Below are positions 1-8,443 of a stretch of DNA of 64,000 bases, piece after piece. A program made the translations under genes and the position numbers. The stretch is from an uncultured Acidimicrobiaceae bacterium (GTDB taxonomy: Bacteria > Actinomycetota > Acidimicrobiia > Acidimicrobiales > RAAP-2). Numbering within the stretch: the first letter of the stretch is position 1; the number at the start of each line of letters is the position of its first letter. Below the pieces are notes generated by a model. The model was not told where the DNA came from. It saw only the letters and a program-made list of their open reading frames with translations, and made no database searches. Where the stretch lies: the NCBI GenBank assembly GCA_937975915.1, contig CALJTY010000030.1, positions 248,001 through 312,000 of the forward strand, written 5' to 3'.

Positions 1-95
1 CGAACCAAGGCAATTAAGTCACGCTTGGCAATAGTGAGGGTGTCACTAATTGACCAGCGAAGTCTGCTCTTCTTAGAAATGGTTGAGGTGCTCAT
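1..95 (-). CDS. ABC-2 type transporter permease, N-terminal fragment
   Basis: Only the first 31 codons lie in the window; the gene runs off the left edge. The reading starts MSTSTISKKSRL and continues toward a DTLTIAKRDLIALVR-like segment, which resembles the cytoplasmic N-terminus before the first membrane helix of DrrB-type ABC-2 permeases. Its ATG overlaps the stop of the upstream ATPase gene by 4 bases (ATGA), so the two are translationally coupled and probably form one exporter. The permease assignment rests mainly on this coupling, because too little protein is visible for domain evidence. Confidence 0.6.
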   Translation of the reverse strand, partial: MSTSTISKKSRLRWSISDTLTIAKRDLIALV

Positions 96-1096
96 GCTTT
101 TGCCTTTCGTCCACGCTGTTTCTTTGCAGGTTCAGCTGGAGACTCTGTTACTTCTTCTGCTTTGTGTCCGGTGAGATTCAAGAACACGTCATCAAGACTT
201 GGCTCACGAAGTGCGAGGCCGGCAATTGTGATTCCAGCTGCGTCGAGCCTGCGCAGTGCGTCTGCTGCAGATGCTGGGCCGCGAGCAACGGTGAAATCAA
301 CAACGGTGCCTTCGATGTTGGCAGGCTTGTCTGAAATGTCCCTGACTAACTCTGCGCCACGACGAGCATCGTCAGTTGAAGCAAAAGTGAGTGACAGCAC
401 AGTGTTGCCGAGTTGTGTTTTTAGTTCTTGTGAAGTTCCCTGGGCAATGATCTGTCCGTGATCGAGGACAACGAGTTGCTTCGCGAGACGGTCAGCTTCT
501 TCGAGGTACTGCGTTGTTAGTAGAACAGTCGTTCCACCTTCTACGAGAGTTTCAATGATGCTCCATAGATCTTGACGACTCTGTGGGTCAAGACCAGTTG
601 TTGGTTCATCAAGAAACAGAAGTGGTGGTCGAGCAACGAGGGCAGCCGCTAGGTCGAGGCGACGACGCATTCCTCCCGAGTAGGTCTTGGCAATTCGGCT
701 ACCAGCATCGGTAAGGCCGAACTGCTCAAGTAGCTCGTGTGAACGCTTGGAAGCTACTGACTTATCTATGTGATTGAGTAGTCCCACCATTCGAATGTTC
801 TCGAACCCAGTGAGGTTTTCATCAACCGTTGCGTACTGACCAGCGAGGCCGATGCTGCGACGAACGGCGTCGGCTTGTTTGACGACGTCAAAACCATTAA
901 CGGTTGCAGACCCCGAGGTTGGCTTCAAGATTGTCGAAAGGATTCGCACCATCGTGGTTTTGCCCGAACCATTAGGTCCGAGGAGTCCGAAAACTTCACC
1001 TCTCGGGACCTGGAGCGAGACTCCACCAAGGGCCTTAACTTCTCCATCTTTGAAAGAACGGGTGATATTGAGCGCTTCTACGGCGAAATCAGACAT
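92..1096 (-). CDS. DrrA-like ABC transporter ATP-binding protein
   Basis: Cytoplasmic ATPase of a DrrAB-type exporter (daunorubicin-resistance family), likely exporting a lipophilic compound or lipid with the downstream permease. In its 334 residues the Walker A is GLLGPNGSGKTT near residue 38, the signature SGGMRRRLDLA near 140 and the Walker B LLFLDEPTTGLDPQSRQ near 160, followed by an H-loop-like TTQYLEEAD in which Q replaces the usual histidine. A DUF4162-like C-terminal region and a basic tail (KKQRGRKAKA) follow. Start: the ATG lies six bases after TAAACT, the leaderless layout seen elsewhere in the window. It is transcribed divergently from dnaG. The substrate cannot be told. Confidence 0.9.
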   Translation of the reverse strand: MSDFAVEALNITRSFKDGEVKALGGVSLQVPRGEVFGLLGPNGSGKTTMVRILSTILKPTSGSATVNGFDVVKQADAVRRSIGLAGQYATVDENLTGFENIRMVGLLNHIDKSVASKRSHELLEQFGLTDAGSRIAKTYSGGMRRRLDLAAALVARPPLLFLDEPTTGLDPQSRQDLWSIIETLVEGGTTVLLTTQYLEEADRLAKQLVVLDHGQIIAQGTSQELKTQLGNTVLSLTFASTDDARRGAELVRDISDKPANIEGTVVDFTVARGPASAADALRRLDAAGITIAGLALREPSLDDVFLNLTGHKAEEVTESPAEPAKKQRGRKAKA

Positions 1097-1102
1097 AGGA
1101 CG

Positions 1103-1108
1103 AGTTTA
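1103..1108 (-). promoter_or_regulatory. Putative leaderless -10 element of the ABC ATPase gene
   Basis: TAAACT read on the minus strand, six bases before the ATG at 1096. This places the expected transcription start at the start codon. No clear -35 hexamer was seen. Confidence 0.45.
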
Positions 1109-1138
1109 GGCAACTGGAGTGGGCCTTTGCACCCAGGC

Positions 1139-1152
1139 GTGCCTTAAGGCAC
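1139..1152. promoter_or_regulatory. Perfect 14-bp palindrome in the dnaG promoter
   Basis: GTGCCTTAAGGCAC is its own reverse complement and ends one base before the putative dnaG -10 hexamer. It sits where a repressor or activator could act on dnaG and perhaps on the divergent ABC operon. No binding protein is known for it. Confidence 0.4.
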
Positions 1153-1158
1153 TACCGT
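1153..1158 (+). promoter_or_regulatory. Putative leaderless -10 element of dnaG
   Basis: TACCGT followed by exactly six bases and the dnaG ATG. There is no Shine-Dalgarno sequence between them, so a leaderless mRNA is expected. Confidence 0.45.
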
Positions 1159-1164
1159 CTTTAC

Positions 1165-2997
1165 ATGGCTATTTCGGACGATGAGATTGCGCAGGTGCGC
1201 GCAGCAACTGACATTGTCGCCTTAATTAGCGAGCAAGTTGCCCTCAAAAAATCTGGAACAAGGTGGGGTGGCCTCTGTCCTTTCCACGGTGAAAAGACGC
1301 CTTCGTTCTCTGTGAATGCGCAAGAAGGTATTTACTACTGCTTCGGTTGTCGAGCATCAGGTGACCAGATCACATGGGTGCGCGAAATGTTGCACATGGA
1401 TTTCATGGAAGCAGTTCGCTTCCTCGCCGACAAAGCTGGCATTGAACTTCACGAAGACGATAAATCAGGGCCGGCCAGAAAAGATAAACAAGAATTCATG
1501 TCCGCCATGGACAAAGCGGTCACTTGGTATCACGAAAGACTGCTCACCGGAAAAGACGCTCGAGACGCTCGTGAGTACCTAAAGTCACGCGGCATCAATG
1601 GCGAGATTGCACGCCAGTTTCAACTCGGCTGGGCTCCTGATGAGTGGGATGGACTAGCCAATGCTCTATCGCTGAATGAAAAAGTCTTGCTAGGGACAGG
1701 ACTCGGCTTCGTCAACAAACGTAATCGACGTCAGGATTCTCTTCGCGCAAGAATCATCTTTCCAATTTTTGATCCAACGGGAAAAGCAATTGCTGTTGGA
1801 GGACGAATTCTTCCAGCTGCAGCAGATGTTGTTCGCCCCGACGGAAGAACTGAACCTAAATACAAGAACAGTCCTGAGACGCCGATCTACTCAAAGAGGC
1901 GCACGCTTTACGCACTGAACTGGGCCAAAGAAGACATCATCAAGTCTGGCGAAATAATTGTCTGTGAGGGCTACACCGACGTCATTGCGTTCTTCATGGC
2001 GGGCATGCCACGAGCAGTCGCAACATGTGGAACTGCACTCGGTGAAGAGCACTTTCGAACCATGCGTAACTTCGCTAAACGAATTGTGCTGGCCTACGAC
2101 GCTGACAGTGCTGGACAGAGTGCCGCGGCGTCTGTGTACCAATGGGAAAAGCAACACGAAGTAGACGTCGCGGTTGCGCGACTTCCAAAGGGCACTGACC
2201 CGGCTGAACTCGCACAAAAGGACCCAGCAGCCCTGAGAGATGCAATTGCGAACGCTGTTCCGTTCCTACAGTTCCGCCTTGAACGAGTTCTAGAAGCTGC
2301 AAACCTGGCAACCGCAGAGGGTCGTGCCCGAGGAGCAGAGGCTGCACTGGCCGTTCTCGCTGAGCACCCGAATGACCTTGTTCGTGACCAGTACGTACTG
2401 CAGGTTGCTGACCGCCTTCGCTTAGAAGTGAGCGCCCTTCGTCCAAAGGTGGCAGAAGCGGTTCGAAGCGGCACACGTAAGTTCATTGACAACGAACCGC
2501 CATCTGACAACGAACCTCAACAGCGAGCGCCACTTTCTCCGATGCCTCGACCTGGTCTTGAAGCACTCCGACTCTGCGTTCATGCTCAGCCAGCGATTAA
2601 AGAACGATTTGTCATTCACTACTTCATAAATGAAATTCAAAGGGAAATCTTTGAAGGAATTTCATCCGGGCACGCAATAAGTGACGTGATTGAGCAACTA
2701 AGTCAACAGGGCGAAGAAGAAGCCGCGCAAGTTCTCAGCGAGATTGTCGTTTCCGAGCTAGACCGCGATTACACAGAACGTGAAGTTTCAGCAGTTATCG
2801 CCCAGTTGCTTAGAGCTGCGACAACTGAAGAGCTCAAGAACGTTGAGCGTGAACTTCGCGATGGAACCATTGCGCCTGATATTGCAATGGCGACAATTCG
2901 TGACGTCAAGATTCGCATTGATTTACTTGGTGGAGCTCAGGCCGCAGAGGCTGAGCAGGATCTGCGTGCTTGGTTAGAAGAGCGCGCTAGTTCGTGA
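1165..2997 (+). CDS. dnaG: DNA primase DnaG
   Basis: Synthesises RNA primers for lagging-strand replication in partnership with the replicative helicase. The protein has 610 residues, a normal length. The N-terminal zinc-binding domain shows CPFHGEKTPSF near residue 38 and YYCFGC near 58. The TOPRIM domain shows VCEGYTDVIAF with the catalytic Glu near residue 270, then GTALGEEH and the acidic AYDADSAGQSAA. The last ~150 residues are less conserved and should be the helicase-binding region. The start is supported by the family N-terminus (ISDDEIAQVRAATDIVALI) and a TANNNT-N6-ATG layout. The stop overlaps the GTG of the following sigma factor, recalling the macromolecular-synthesis operon (dnaG-rpoD). 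Confidence 0.97.
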   Translation: MAISDDEIAQVRAATDIVALISEQVALKKSGTRWGGLCPFHGEKTPSFSVNAQEGIYYCFGCRASGDQITWVREMLHMDFMEAVRFLADKAGIELHEDDKSGPARKDKQEFMSAMDKAVTWYHERLLTGKDARDAREYLKSRGINGEIARQFQLGWAPDEWDGLANALSLNEKVLLGTGLGFVNKRNRRQDSLRARIIFPIFDPTGKAIAVGGRILPAAADVVRPDGRTEPKYKNSPETPIYSKRRTLYALNWAKEDIIKSGEIIVCEGYTDVIAFFMAGMPRAVATCGTALGEEHFRTMRNFAKRIVLAYDADSAGQSAAASVYQWEKQHEVDVAVARLPKGTDPAELAQKDPAALRDAIANAVPFLQFRLERVLEAANLATAEGRARGAEAALAVLAEHPNDLVRDQYVLQVADRLRLEVSALRPKVAEAVRSGTRKFIDNEPPSDNEPQQRAPLSPMPRPGLEALRLCVHAQPAIKERFVIHYFINEIQREIFEGISSGHAISDVIEQLSQQGEEEAAQVLSEIVVSELDRDYTEREVSAVIAQLLRAATTEELKNVERELRDGTIAPDIAMATIRDVKIRIDLLGGAQAAEAEQDLRAWLEERASS

Positions 2998-3839
2998 ACA
3001 GCTCACCAAAAGGAGTCATTGGCGGTTTAGCCATGACGCCACCACTAAGTGTGGAAGAAGAGCGCAGACTTCATCCAATAATTCAAGCGGGAAGAAAAGC
3101 TGCAGCAACGCTGGCCAAGGGGAAAGTCACCGACCAAGCTAAGCGCAGAAAACTCCTTCGTGAGCGCCAAGCAGGACAAGACGCCGAGACACGACTGCTG
3201 CAAGCAACGTGCGGCCTTGTTCGAACCCGAGTGATGGAACGTGGCTACAGGTTCGGTAGCGAGGAACTGGAAGCGGCTGGCATTGAAGGTCTGGTGAACG
3301 CGCTGCACCGTTTCGATCCAAAACAAGGCAACCGGTTCTCAACGTATGCGAACTACTGGATTATGAAGCTTGTAAATCTGGCTGTCCAGCAACAAGCCGG
3401 CCTCACAGATTCTGAAATGAGACAAGTGCTCGCATTGCAAAAGCTTGAGCGCCTCCACCCGACGAAACGACTAACTAAAAAAGAGGTCGCTGCAGAACTA
3501 GAAATTTCACAAAGCAAAGCTCTTGAAGTTCTTCAGATGAATCGTGATCTCAATGCACGACGTTACGAACAGTCGACGCCTTATGAAATGAGTGAGATCA
3601 AGCAAGCCAGTGATCCGGGTGATGCTCCGTCATGGGTTATTGATGCACTTCGTGAACTCTGTGGGGAAGACTTCGATGCATTCTGGCAAGCAACATTTCG
3701 CACGATGTCAATTGAAGAGATCGCGAACAAGGAGGGCATTAGTCGCCAGGGGATGACCAAGCGGATTGAACGCTGTCGTCGTGCCGTGCGTGAAAGCCCG
3801 GTTGCAGAGCGACTTCAAAGGTGGTTTGACCAGCAGTAG
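2994..3839 (+). CDS. Divergent sigma-70 family RNA polymerase sigma factor
   Basis: Promoter-recognition subunit of RNA polymerase by family resemblance. Of 281 residues, ~75-125 align with region 2 (EAAGIEGLVNALHRFDPKQG, then FSTYANYWI), and the C-terminus is a region 4.2 helix-turn-helix (SIEEIANKEGISRQGMTKRI). It is much shorter and more divergent than a primary sigma: the usual WWIRQAITRA block is YWIMKLVNLA and the following IPVH segment is missing. It starts at a GTG overlapping the dnaG stop (GTGA); an internal ATG at 3033 is an alternative. It sits where rpoD lies in the classical dnaG operon, but it looks like an alternative sigma rather than the housekeeping one. Confidence 0.75.
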   Translation: MNSSPKGVIGGLAMTPPLSVEEERRLHPIIQAGRKAAATLAKGKVTDQAKRRKLLRERQAGQDAETRLLQATCGLVRTRVMERGYRFGSEELEAAGIEGLVNALHRFDPKQGNRFSTYANYWIMKLVNLAVQQQAGLTDSEMRQVLALQKLERLHPTKRLTKKEVAAELEISQSKALEVLQMNRDLNARRYEQSTPYEMSEIKQASDPGDAPSWVIDALRELCGEDFDAFWQATFRTMSIEEIANKEGISRQGMTKRIERCRRAVRESPVAERLQRWFDQQ

Positions 3840-3882
3840 TGCCTAGTTGTGGGTGCTAATGTTGATTTACCTTCGGGTGCAA

Positions 3883-3958
3883 TCCCAGATAGCTCAATTG
3901 GCAGAGCAAGCGACTGTTAATCGCTAGGTTGCAGGTTCGAGTCCTGCTCTGGGAGCCA
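3883..3958 (+). tRNA. tRNA-Asn (anticodon GTT)
   Basis: A complete cloverleaf can be drawn by hand. The acceptor TCCCAGA pairs with TCTGGGA (3948-3954), the anticodon stem AGCGA/TCGCT encloses CTGTTAA with GTT at 3916-3918, and the T arm is GCAGG-TTCGAGT-CCTGC. The discriminator is G and the CCA end is encoded at 3956-3958. The gene lies 43 bases after the sigma factor stop. Confidence 0.95.
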
Positions 3959-4006
3959 GAAGTGCACGTAAAACCTGTCTTTTAGAAGCAAGACCGGAAG
4001 TAAAAA

Positions 4007-4258
4007 ATGAAGATCACTACAAAGCAAGCATGGATGATGTTGCCCAAGGCACTTCGCAAAACCATCGCTCTTCTTGTTGGATTCACACTGATTATTGCCG
4101 GACTACTTCTGATTGTCCTCCCTGGACCTTTTACTTTGCCGTTACTTATACTCGGGCTTATTATTTTGGCATTGGAGTTTGCCTGGGCTGAAACTCTCTT
4201 GATTCGCGTTCGAAATCAAGGAGCAAAGCTAGATCCAAGGAAGTTGTTTAAAAAATAG
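4007..4258 (+). CDS. Small PGPGW-type transmembrane protein
   Basis: Putative two-helix membrane protein of 83 residues. A hydrophobic helix (about residues 18-36) leads into the LPGPFTLPLLILGL segment, matching the PGPGW / TIGR02611 group of actinobacterial small membrane proteins; here the motif reads PGPF rather than PGPGW. A second helix ends at ALEFAWAETLL, followed by a basic tail. The function of the family is unknown. The ATG has a GGAAG Shine-Dalgarno-like stretch a few bases upstream. It stands alone between tRNA-Asn and the epimerase gene. Confidence 0.75.
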   Translation: MKITTKQAWMMLPKALRKTIALLVGFTLIIAGLLLIVLPGPFTLPLLILGLIILALEFAWAETLLIRVRNQGAKLDPRKLFKK

Positions 4259-4325
4259 ACCTACGTTTTGCCTCCATTACGGCCAATTCCCGCGTTCCGT
4301 CACGATGCGCCTACTGTTGGACATT

Positions 4326-5294
4326 ATGAAAATACTTATTGTTGGTGGCACATCGTTCGTTGGAAGAGCAATCGCGCATGCGGCCGTTGAAAAAGGTCAT
4401 GAAGTTTCAGTTCTTAACCGTGGAAAGTCCCCAAACGATTTACCAGATTCAGTTCACCGGTTGATTGGTGATCGCCAAGGTGACCTTTCAGTTCTTGATG
4501 GCAAATCCTTTGATGCGACAATTGATGCAATTGCTTATCGCCCGAAAGACGTCGAACTGCTCGCAACCGCACTCGGCGGTCGTGGTGGTCATTACATTCA
4601 GATATCTTCAATCTCTGCGTACAAGTATCCAGGTGCAACTGGTGCCACAGAATCAACTCCATTAATTGAACTCGGTGATCTTGACCTCGAAGCTCCAGTC
4701 GATGGAAACACGTATGGCCCTTTGAAAGCGGCAAGTGAGCGAGCTGCACATGAACATTTTGGATCAGACATTGGAATTATTCGCCCAACATACGTAATTG
4801 GTTCACACGACAAGACAATGCGATTTCCATACTGGGTTGCTCGAATTCAACGAGGTGGGAAGGTTGCCTTCCCAGGTCCAGCGAATAGTTCCATGCAGTG
4901 GATTGATGCTCGAGACTTAGGAGCGTTCACGGTATTGATGGCTGAAAAGAAATTCATTGGTGGAGTGCATGTCTGCAACCCATCACTGGGAGCAGGTTTT
5001 GGCGAAGTTATGGAGCGAATCGCAAAGCGAGTTGGGCCGAGTGACACCGAGCTCGTGGAAATTTCTCCTTCAAAGCTCAGTGACTCTAAGTGGTTTGAAA
5101 AGTTTCCACTCTGGTCGGGCGGCTTTGATCCAACTTCTCTCGCTTTAAGCAATGAATACGCAGTCTCTCTCGGACTAACGCTAAGAAGTCTTGAAGAGAG
5201 TATTGACGACACCGCTCAGTGGCTTATTACAACGCCGTGGCAAGACAACTGGCTCGATGCTGACGACGAGAAAACGTTATTTGCTGATAGCTAA
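4326..5294 (+). CDS. NAD-dependent epimerase/dehydratase family protein
   Basis: Extended short-chain dehydrogenase with an N-terminal Rossmann fold. The chosen start gives MKILIVGGTSFVGRAIAHAA, the usual family N-terminus with GGTSFVG as the dinucleotide loop; an earlier ATG at 4305 would add seven residues. TYGPLKAASERA near residue 135 carries the YxxxK active-site pair. The protein has 322 residues, a typical length. It resembles isoflavone-reductase-like or nucleotide-sugar epimerases and the substrate cannot be assigned. A TACTGT hexamer lies eight bases before the ATG. The 3' end overlaps the convergent oxidoreductase by 18 bases. Confidence 0.8.
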   Translation: MKILIVGGTSFVGRAIAHAAVEKGHEVSVLNRGKSPNDLPDSVHRLIGDRQGDLSVLDGKSFDATIDAIAYRPKDVELLATALGGRGGHYIQISSISAYKYPGATGATESTPLIELGDLDLEAPVDGNTYGPLKAASERAAHEHFGSDIGIIRPTYVIGSHDKTMRFPYWVARIQRGGKVAFPGPANSSMQWIDARDLGAFTVLMAEKKFIGGVHVCNPSLGAGFGEVMERIAKRVGPSDTELVEISPSKLSDSKWFEKFPLWSGGFDPTSLALSNEYAVSLGLTLRSLEESIDDTAQWLITTPWQDNWLDADDEKTLFADS

Positions 5295-6512
5295 AATTGC
5301 CGATGCAATTCGGTTTCCGCTCATCATTGCACCCTGAATTGAAGCAGTCTCAAGGTAGTCACCGGCCAGATACATTCCCTCAACTCTGCACACTTGTCCA
5401 AGTTTAAGTGGTGGTTTTATTAATGGCAGGGCGTGTGACACAACTGTTGTCGTAATTAGTTCAACATCCTTCTCATCGACGCCGTACATTCTGGCGACAC
5501 TCGCTAGTGCCCTCAACTCAGATTCTGTTGTTGGGCCAGCCATGTTTGCTGGGGTTGCTACCAATGACTGATGTTCAGGTGATCGCTCCGGGCTGACAGA
5601 TGAAATGTCGAGTCCACTCGAGAGAAGTCGATCTTCTAGGTCGATCCTGAGCCCACTGCTATCTGAAAGTTTAGGAAGCGACCACCACCATGTGGTCTGA
5701 GGAGACCATTCGGGTTCTGGCGAGCTTGCCAAGATGTGAGCAGAAGAGCCATCAGTCGCGACAACAACGTATTTTGCGCGATATTCATCATTCTCAGTTA
5801 TCACCGTGTGCTCACTAACTGAAAGCACTGGCGAATTGAAGTCGATCTGCACATCTGGACTTAGAGAGGCGAGCGCCTGGGGGAGAGCTGCAATGCCCTC
5901 GGGGTGGGTACCCGGTCTGCCCTTTACGAAACTCTTTAGAAGAAGCTTCGTGTAATTGAATGAGGTCTCAAGTTCGTCACTTAGGAGCGTGCCGCGTAAG
6001 AAAGGCTGGACGACATCGTCAATAACTGTTTTAGACATTCCCGTGGCTTCAAAACCCGCATAGGTGGTTGAATCTGACTCTCGCAGGAGGCTCTTAGGTG
6101 ACTTTAGATAACTGGTCAGCATGAGTTTTACGAAAGCTACCGAGTCGCTAAATGACAATGGGCTGCTTCGAAGTCCTTTGAGCGCTCCGAATAAGTGGAG
6201 TCGAGGATCGCTTAATTGATAAGTCTCAATTTTAGAAACGAATGTCAGGCTCGGATCAAACGACCGGAGATCAAAACCTTTCAGTACTTTTGAAGCAAGT
6301 AGCTCAGGGTAGGAGGGATTTATTAACTGAAAGCCTTCATCAATTATGAAACCGTTAATCGCAAATGAAGAAAGCCTTCCTCCTACTCGATCAGACTTCT
6401 CAACAATTACAACATTGAGTCCAGCATTGGAGAGTATTTGGGCGCAGCGAAGACCGGCGAGTCCAGCGCCAATTATTACAACATCAGATTCTGTGATTGA
6501 CGGTTGACTCAC
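5277..6512 (-). CDS. FAD-dependent amine oxidase/desaturase-like oxidoreductase
   Basis: Flavoprotein of 411 residues. The N-terminal dinucleotide-binding signature is VVIIGAGLAGLRCAQILSNA (residues ~11-30), followed by VEKSDRVGGRLSS, the pattern of the amine oxidase / phytoene desaturase / protoporphyrinogen oxidase superfamily. The C-terminus has GMYLAGDYLETASIQGAMMSG, the second FAD-contact motif. The substrate is unknown; related proteins occur with carotenoid and tetrapyrrole genes, but none lie nearby. The GTG start is seven bases after a TAGCCT hexamer. Its 3' end overlaps the epimerase gene. Confidence 0.82.
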   Translation of the reverse strand: MSQPSITESDVVIIGAGLAGLRCAQILSNAGLNVVIVEKSDRVGGRLSSFAINGFIIDEGFQLINPSYPELLASKVLKGFDLRSFDPSLTFVSKIETYQLSDPRLHLFGALKGLRSSPLSFSDSVAFVKLMLTSYLKSPKSLLRESDSTTYAGFEATGMSKTVIDDVVQPFLRGTLLSDELETSFNYTKLLLKSFVKGRPGTHPEGIAALPQALASLSPDVQIDFNSPVLSVSEHTVITENDEYRAKYVVVATDGSSAHILASSPEPEWSPQTTWWWSLPKLSDSSGLRIDLEDRLLSSGLDISSVSPERSPEHQSLVATPANMAGPTTESELRALASVARMYGVDEKDVELITTTVVSHALPLIKPPLKLGQVCRVEGMYLAGDYLETASIQGAMMSGNRIASAILAISK

Positions 6513-6519
6513 GTAATTG

Positions 6520-6525
6520 AGGCTA
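6520..6525 (-). promoter_or_regulatory. Putative leaderless -10 element of the FAD oxidoreductase gene
   Basis: TAGCCT on the minus strand, seven bases before the GTG at 6512. No Shine-Dalgarno site is present in between. Confidence 0.4.
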
Positions 6526-6603
6526 GCGACCAGAAGTCTTCAAATCGTCGAAACACATTGTTCTGCTACTTTGTTTGAGAACTTCTAAATGAATGTCATC
6601 CGA

Positions 6604-6676
6604 AGGGCCGTAGCTCAGTGGTTAGAGCAGGGGACTCATAATCCCTCGGTCGTGGGTTCGATCCCCACCGGCCCTA
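6604..6676 (+). tRNA. tRNA with CAT anticodon (probably elongator Met; Ile2 possible)
   Basis: A 73-base cloverleaf. The acceptor AGGGCCG pairs with CGGCCCT, the anticodon stem GGGGA/TCCCT encloses CTCATAA with CAT at 6637-6639, and the T arm is GTGGG-TTCGATC-CCCAC. The discriminator is A and CCA is not encoded. The sequence resembles actinobacterial elongator tRNA-Met, but a lysidine-modified tRNA-Ile2 has the same anticodon and cannot be excluded by eye. The initiator type is unlikely because the first pair A-T is matched. Confidence 0.9.
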
Positions 6677-6715
6677 CTAATACCCTTAAATGCCTGAAAA
6701 CAAAGGCGTTTCCAA

Positions 6716-6733
6716 TACCTGACTAATATGGTA
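6716..6733. promoter_or_regulatory. Possible operator of the sulfite reductase operon
   Basis: TACC and GGTA half-sites are separated by ten bases (TGACTAATAT) in the short region between the tRNA and the sulfite reductase. The TACCTGACTAAT core resembles sites bound by Rrf2-family regulators. This is a visual resemblance only. Confidence 0.25.
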
Positions 6734-6760
6734 AGAATTAGAGACATTTATTAGAGGGAA

Positions 6761-8443
6761 GTGGAATTAAAAGTGGAAACCAACGTCGCACCTGAAACCG
6801 CAGTTGAGGGTTACAAACGAGAAAGTAACAACCTACGCGGAGTCATTGCGGCGGAGCTGTCCACTGATTCTCCTAATGTCAGCGAAGAAGCTGAACATGT
6901 AATGAAGTTTCATGGGATCTATGCCCAAGATAATCGAGACGTTCGACGTGAACGCACACTTGCCAAAGAGATCCTTGATTACATATTTATGATTCGTGTT
7001 GTTATCCCAGGTGGACGACTAACAACGAAACAGTGGCTTGCCCTTGATCATGTTGCCGACGAAGTTGCTGATGGATCAATTCGTTTAACAACACGACAGG
7101 CGGTTCAGTTTCATGGTGTCGTAAAAGAAGATCTACAAACTCTTGCTCGAAAAATTGACACTGTTTACTTGTCATCCTTTGGCGGCTGTGGCGATGTCGT
7201 GCGCAATGTTGTCACGTGTCCAGCCCTCCATTTGGAGAATGGACTTCAAGAGCTTGAAGATATCTCGGCACAACTAGCTAAATCTTTTCGACCTGCGACA
7301 AACGCTCACTGGGAGATCTTCGTCAATGGTGACAAAGCTGTTTCACGAGAAGTTGTGCAAGAACATGCTTTTTATGGTGACACGTACTTACCTCGAAAGT
7401 TCAAAATTGCGGTCTCGCACCCACATGAAAACTGCGTTGATGTCTTCGCGCAAGACGTTGGGCTTATTCCTGCGCACCACCCTGAACTCGGTGCTGGCTT
7501 CAACGTAATTGTGGGGGGAGGGCTTGGAAGAAGCTATGCACAAGAAGACACCTTTGCATTCCTTGGCCTTCCAATTACTTTCGCAACGTACGACGAAGTC
7601 GAAGCGGTAATCGCTGCCGTGATTACAGTTCACAAGGACTTGGGTGACCGTACTAATCGACGCAGAGCTCGACTTAAGTATGTGCTCGCTGATGGTGGGC
7701 TCGACAATTTCCGAAGTGAAGTAGAAAAGCGACTCGGTAGTTCAGTTCGCGCGCCACTTGAGACTCCAAAAGACTTCGAAGCAAATGACCACTTGGGCTG
7801 GAACGTCTTGCCGGATGGATCATGGCAAATTGGAGTTCGAGTTGCGGCTGGCCGCGTAAAAGATGTTGATGGTGGCGTTCAAATTAGAAGCGCACTTCGA
7901 GAAATTGCAAACAAGTATGAACCAACATTCTTTGTGACCGCACAACAAGACATTGTGGTGAGTGGAATTCTCGATACGCAGCGAAGCGAAGTCGAAGCAA
8001 TCCTCAGAGGTTTCAATGTGCGCCTCACCGACGATCTCGGATCAGTAGAGCGAACTGCTTTGGCGTGCCCGGCCCTCCCAACTTGCCCACAGGCACTTGC
8101 CGAGTCAGAACGAGTACTTCCAGATGTTGTTGGCGCCATTGAAGGTGAACTCGGACGTCGCGCATCGGGGCGTCGTCCATTGCAGCTTCGAATGACTGGA
8201 TGCCCGAACGGATGTGCTCGTCCAGCAGTTGCCGAGGTCGGGATTGTCGGCAGGACTAAGTCTGGCTACGACATTTACCTCGGTGGTGGCACTCGTGGTG
8301 ACCGTCTAGCAACGATGTTCAAAGAGAAGGTCAAACTCGAGGAGCTTCCAGAACTTCTAGGACCACTCTTTGATAGGTGGGGCGATGAAGGAGAAGAAGA
8401 CGAAGCATTCGGTGACTTCGTGGTGCGAGTAGGTCTCGTATGA
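6761..8443 (+). CDS. Siroheme-dependent (ferredoxin) sulfite reductase, SirA/NirA family
   Basis: Six-electron reductase that most likely converts sulfite to sulfide in assimilation, using siroheme coupled to a [4Fe-4S] cluster. In the 560 residues the cluster ligands are the C-x5-C motif CPALPTC at about 436-442 and the C-x3-C motif TGCPNGC at about 481-485. Two ferredoxin-like half domains (TTRQAVQFHG, then the second repeat after ~340) and FGGCGDVVRNVVTCP also fit. Nitrite reductase of the same family is the alternative; the next two genes make siroheme and suit either. The GTG at 6761 has GAGG only 3 bases upstream, so the GTG at 6773 is an equally possible start. Confidence 0.88.
   Translation: MELKVETNVAPETAVEGYKRESNNLRGVIAAELSTDSPNVSEEAEHVMKFHGIYAQDNRDVRRERTLAKEILDYIFMIRVVIPGGRLTTKQWLALDHVADEVADGSIRLTTRQAVQFHGVVKEDLQTLARKIDTVYLSSFGGCGDVVRNVVTCPALHLENGLQELEDISAQLAKSFRPATNAHWEIFVNGDKAVSREVVQEHAFYGDTYLPRKFKIAVSHPHENCVDVFAQDVGLIPAHHPELGAGFNVIVGGGLGRSYAQEDTFAFLGLPITFATYDEVEAVIAAVITVHKDLGDRTNRRRARLKYVLADGGLDNFRSEVEKRLGSSVRAPLETPKDFEANDHLGWNVLPDGSWQIGVRVAAGRVKDVDGGVQIRSALREIANKYEPTFFVTAQQDIVVSGILDTQRSEVEAILRGFNVRLTDDLGSVERTALACPALPTCPQALAESERVLPDVVGAIEGELGRRASGRRPLQLRMTGCPNGCARPAVAEVGIVGRTKSGYDIYLGGGTRGDRLATMFKEKVKLEELPELLGPLFDRWGDEGEEDEAFGDFVVRVGLV

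Noticed and set aside
2094..2510. Antisense open frames inside dnaG, and similar ones in recG, rnr and smc
   Set aside because: They are shadows of strongly conserved genes with no ribosome site and low-complexity products.
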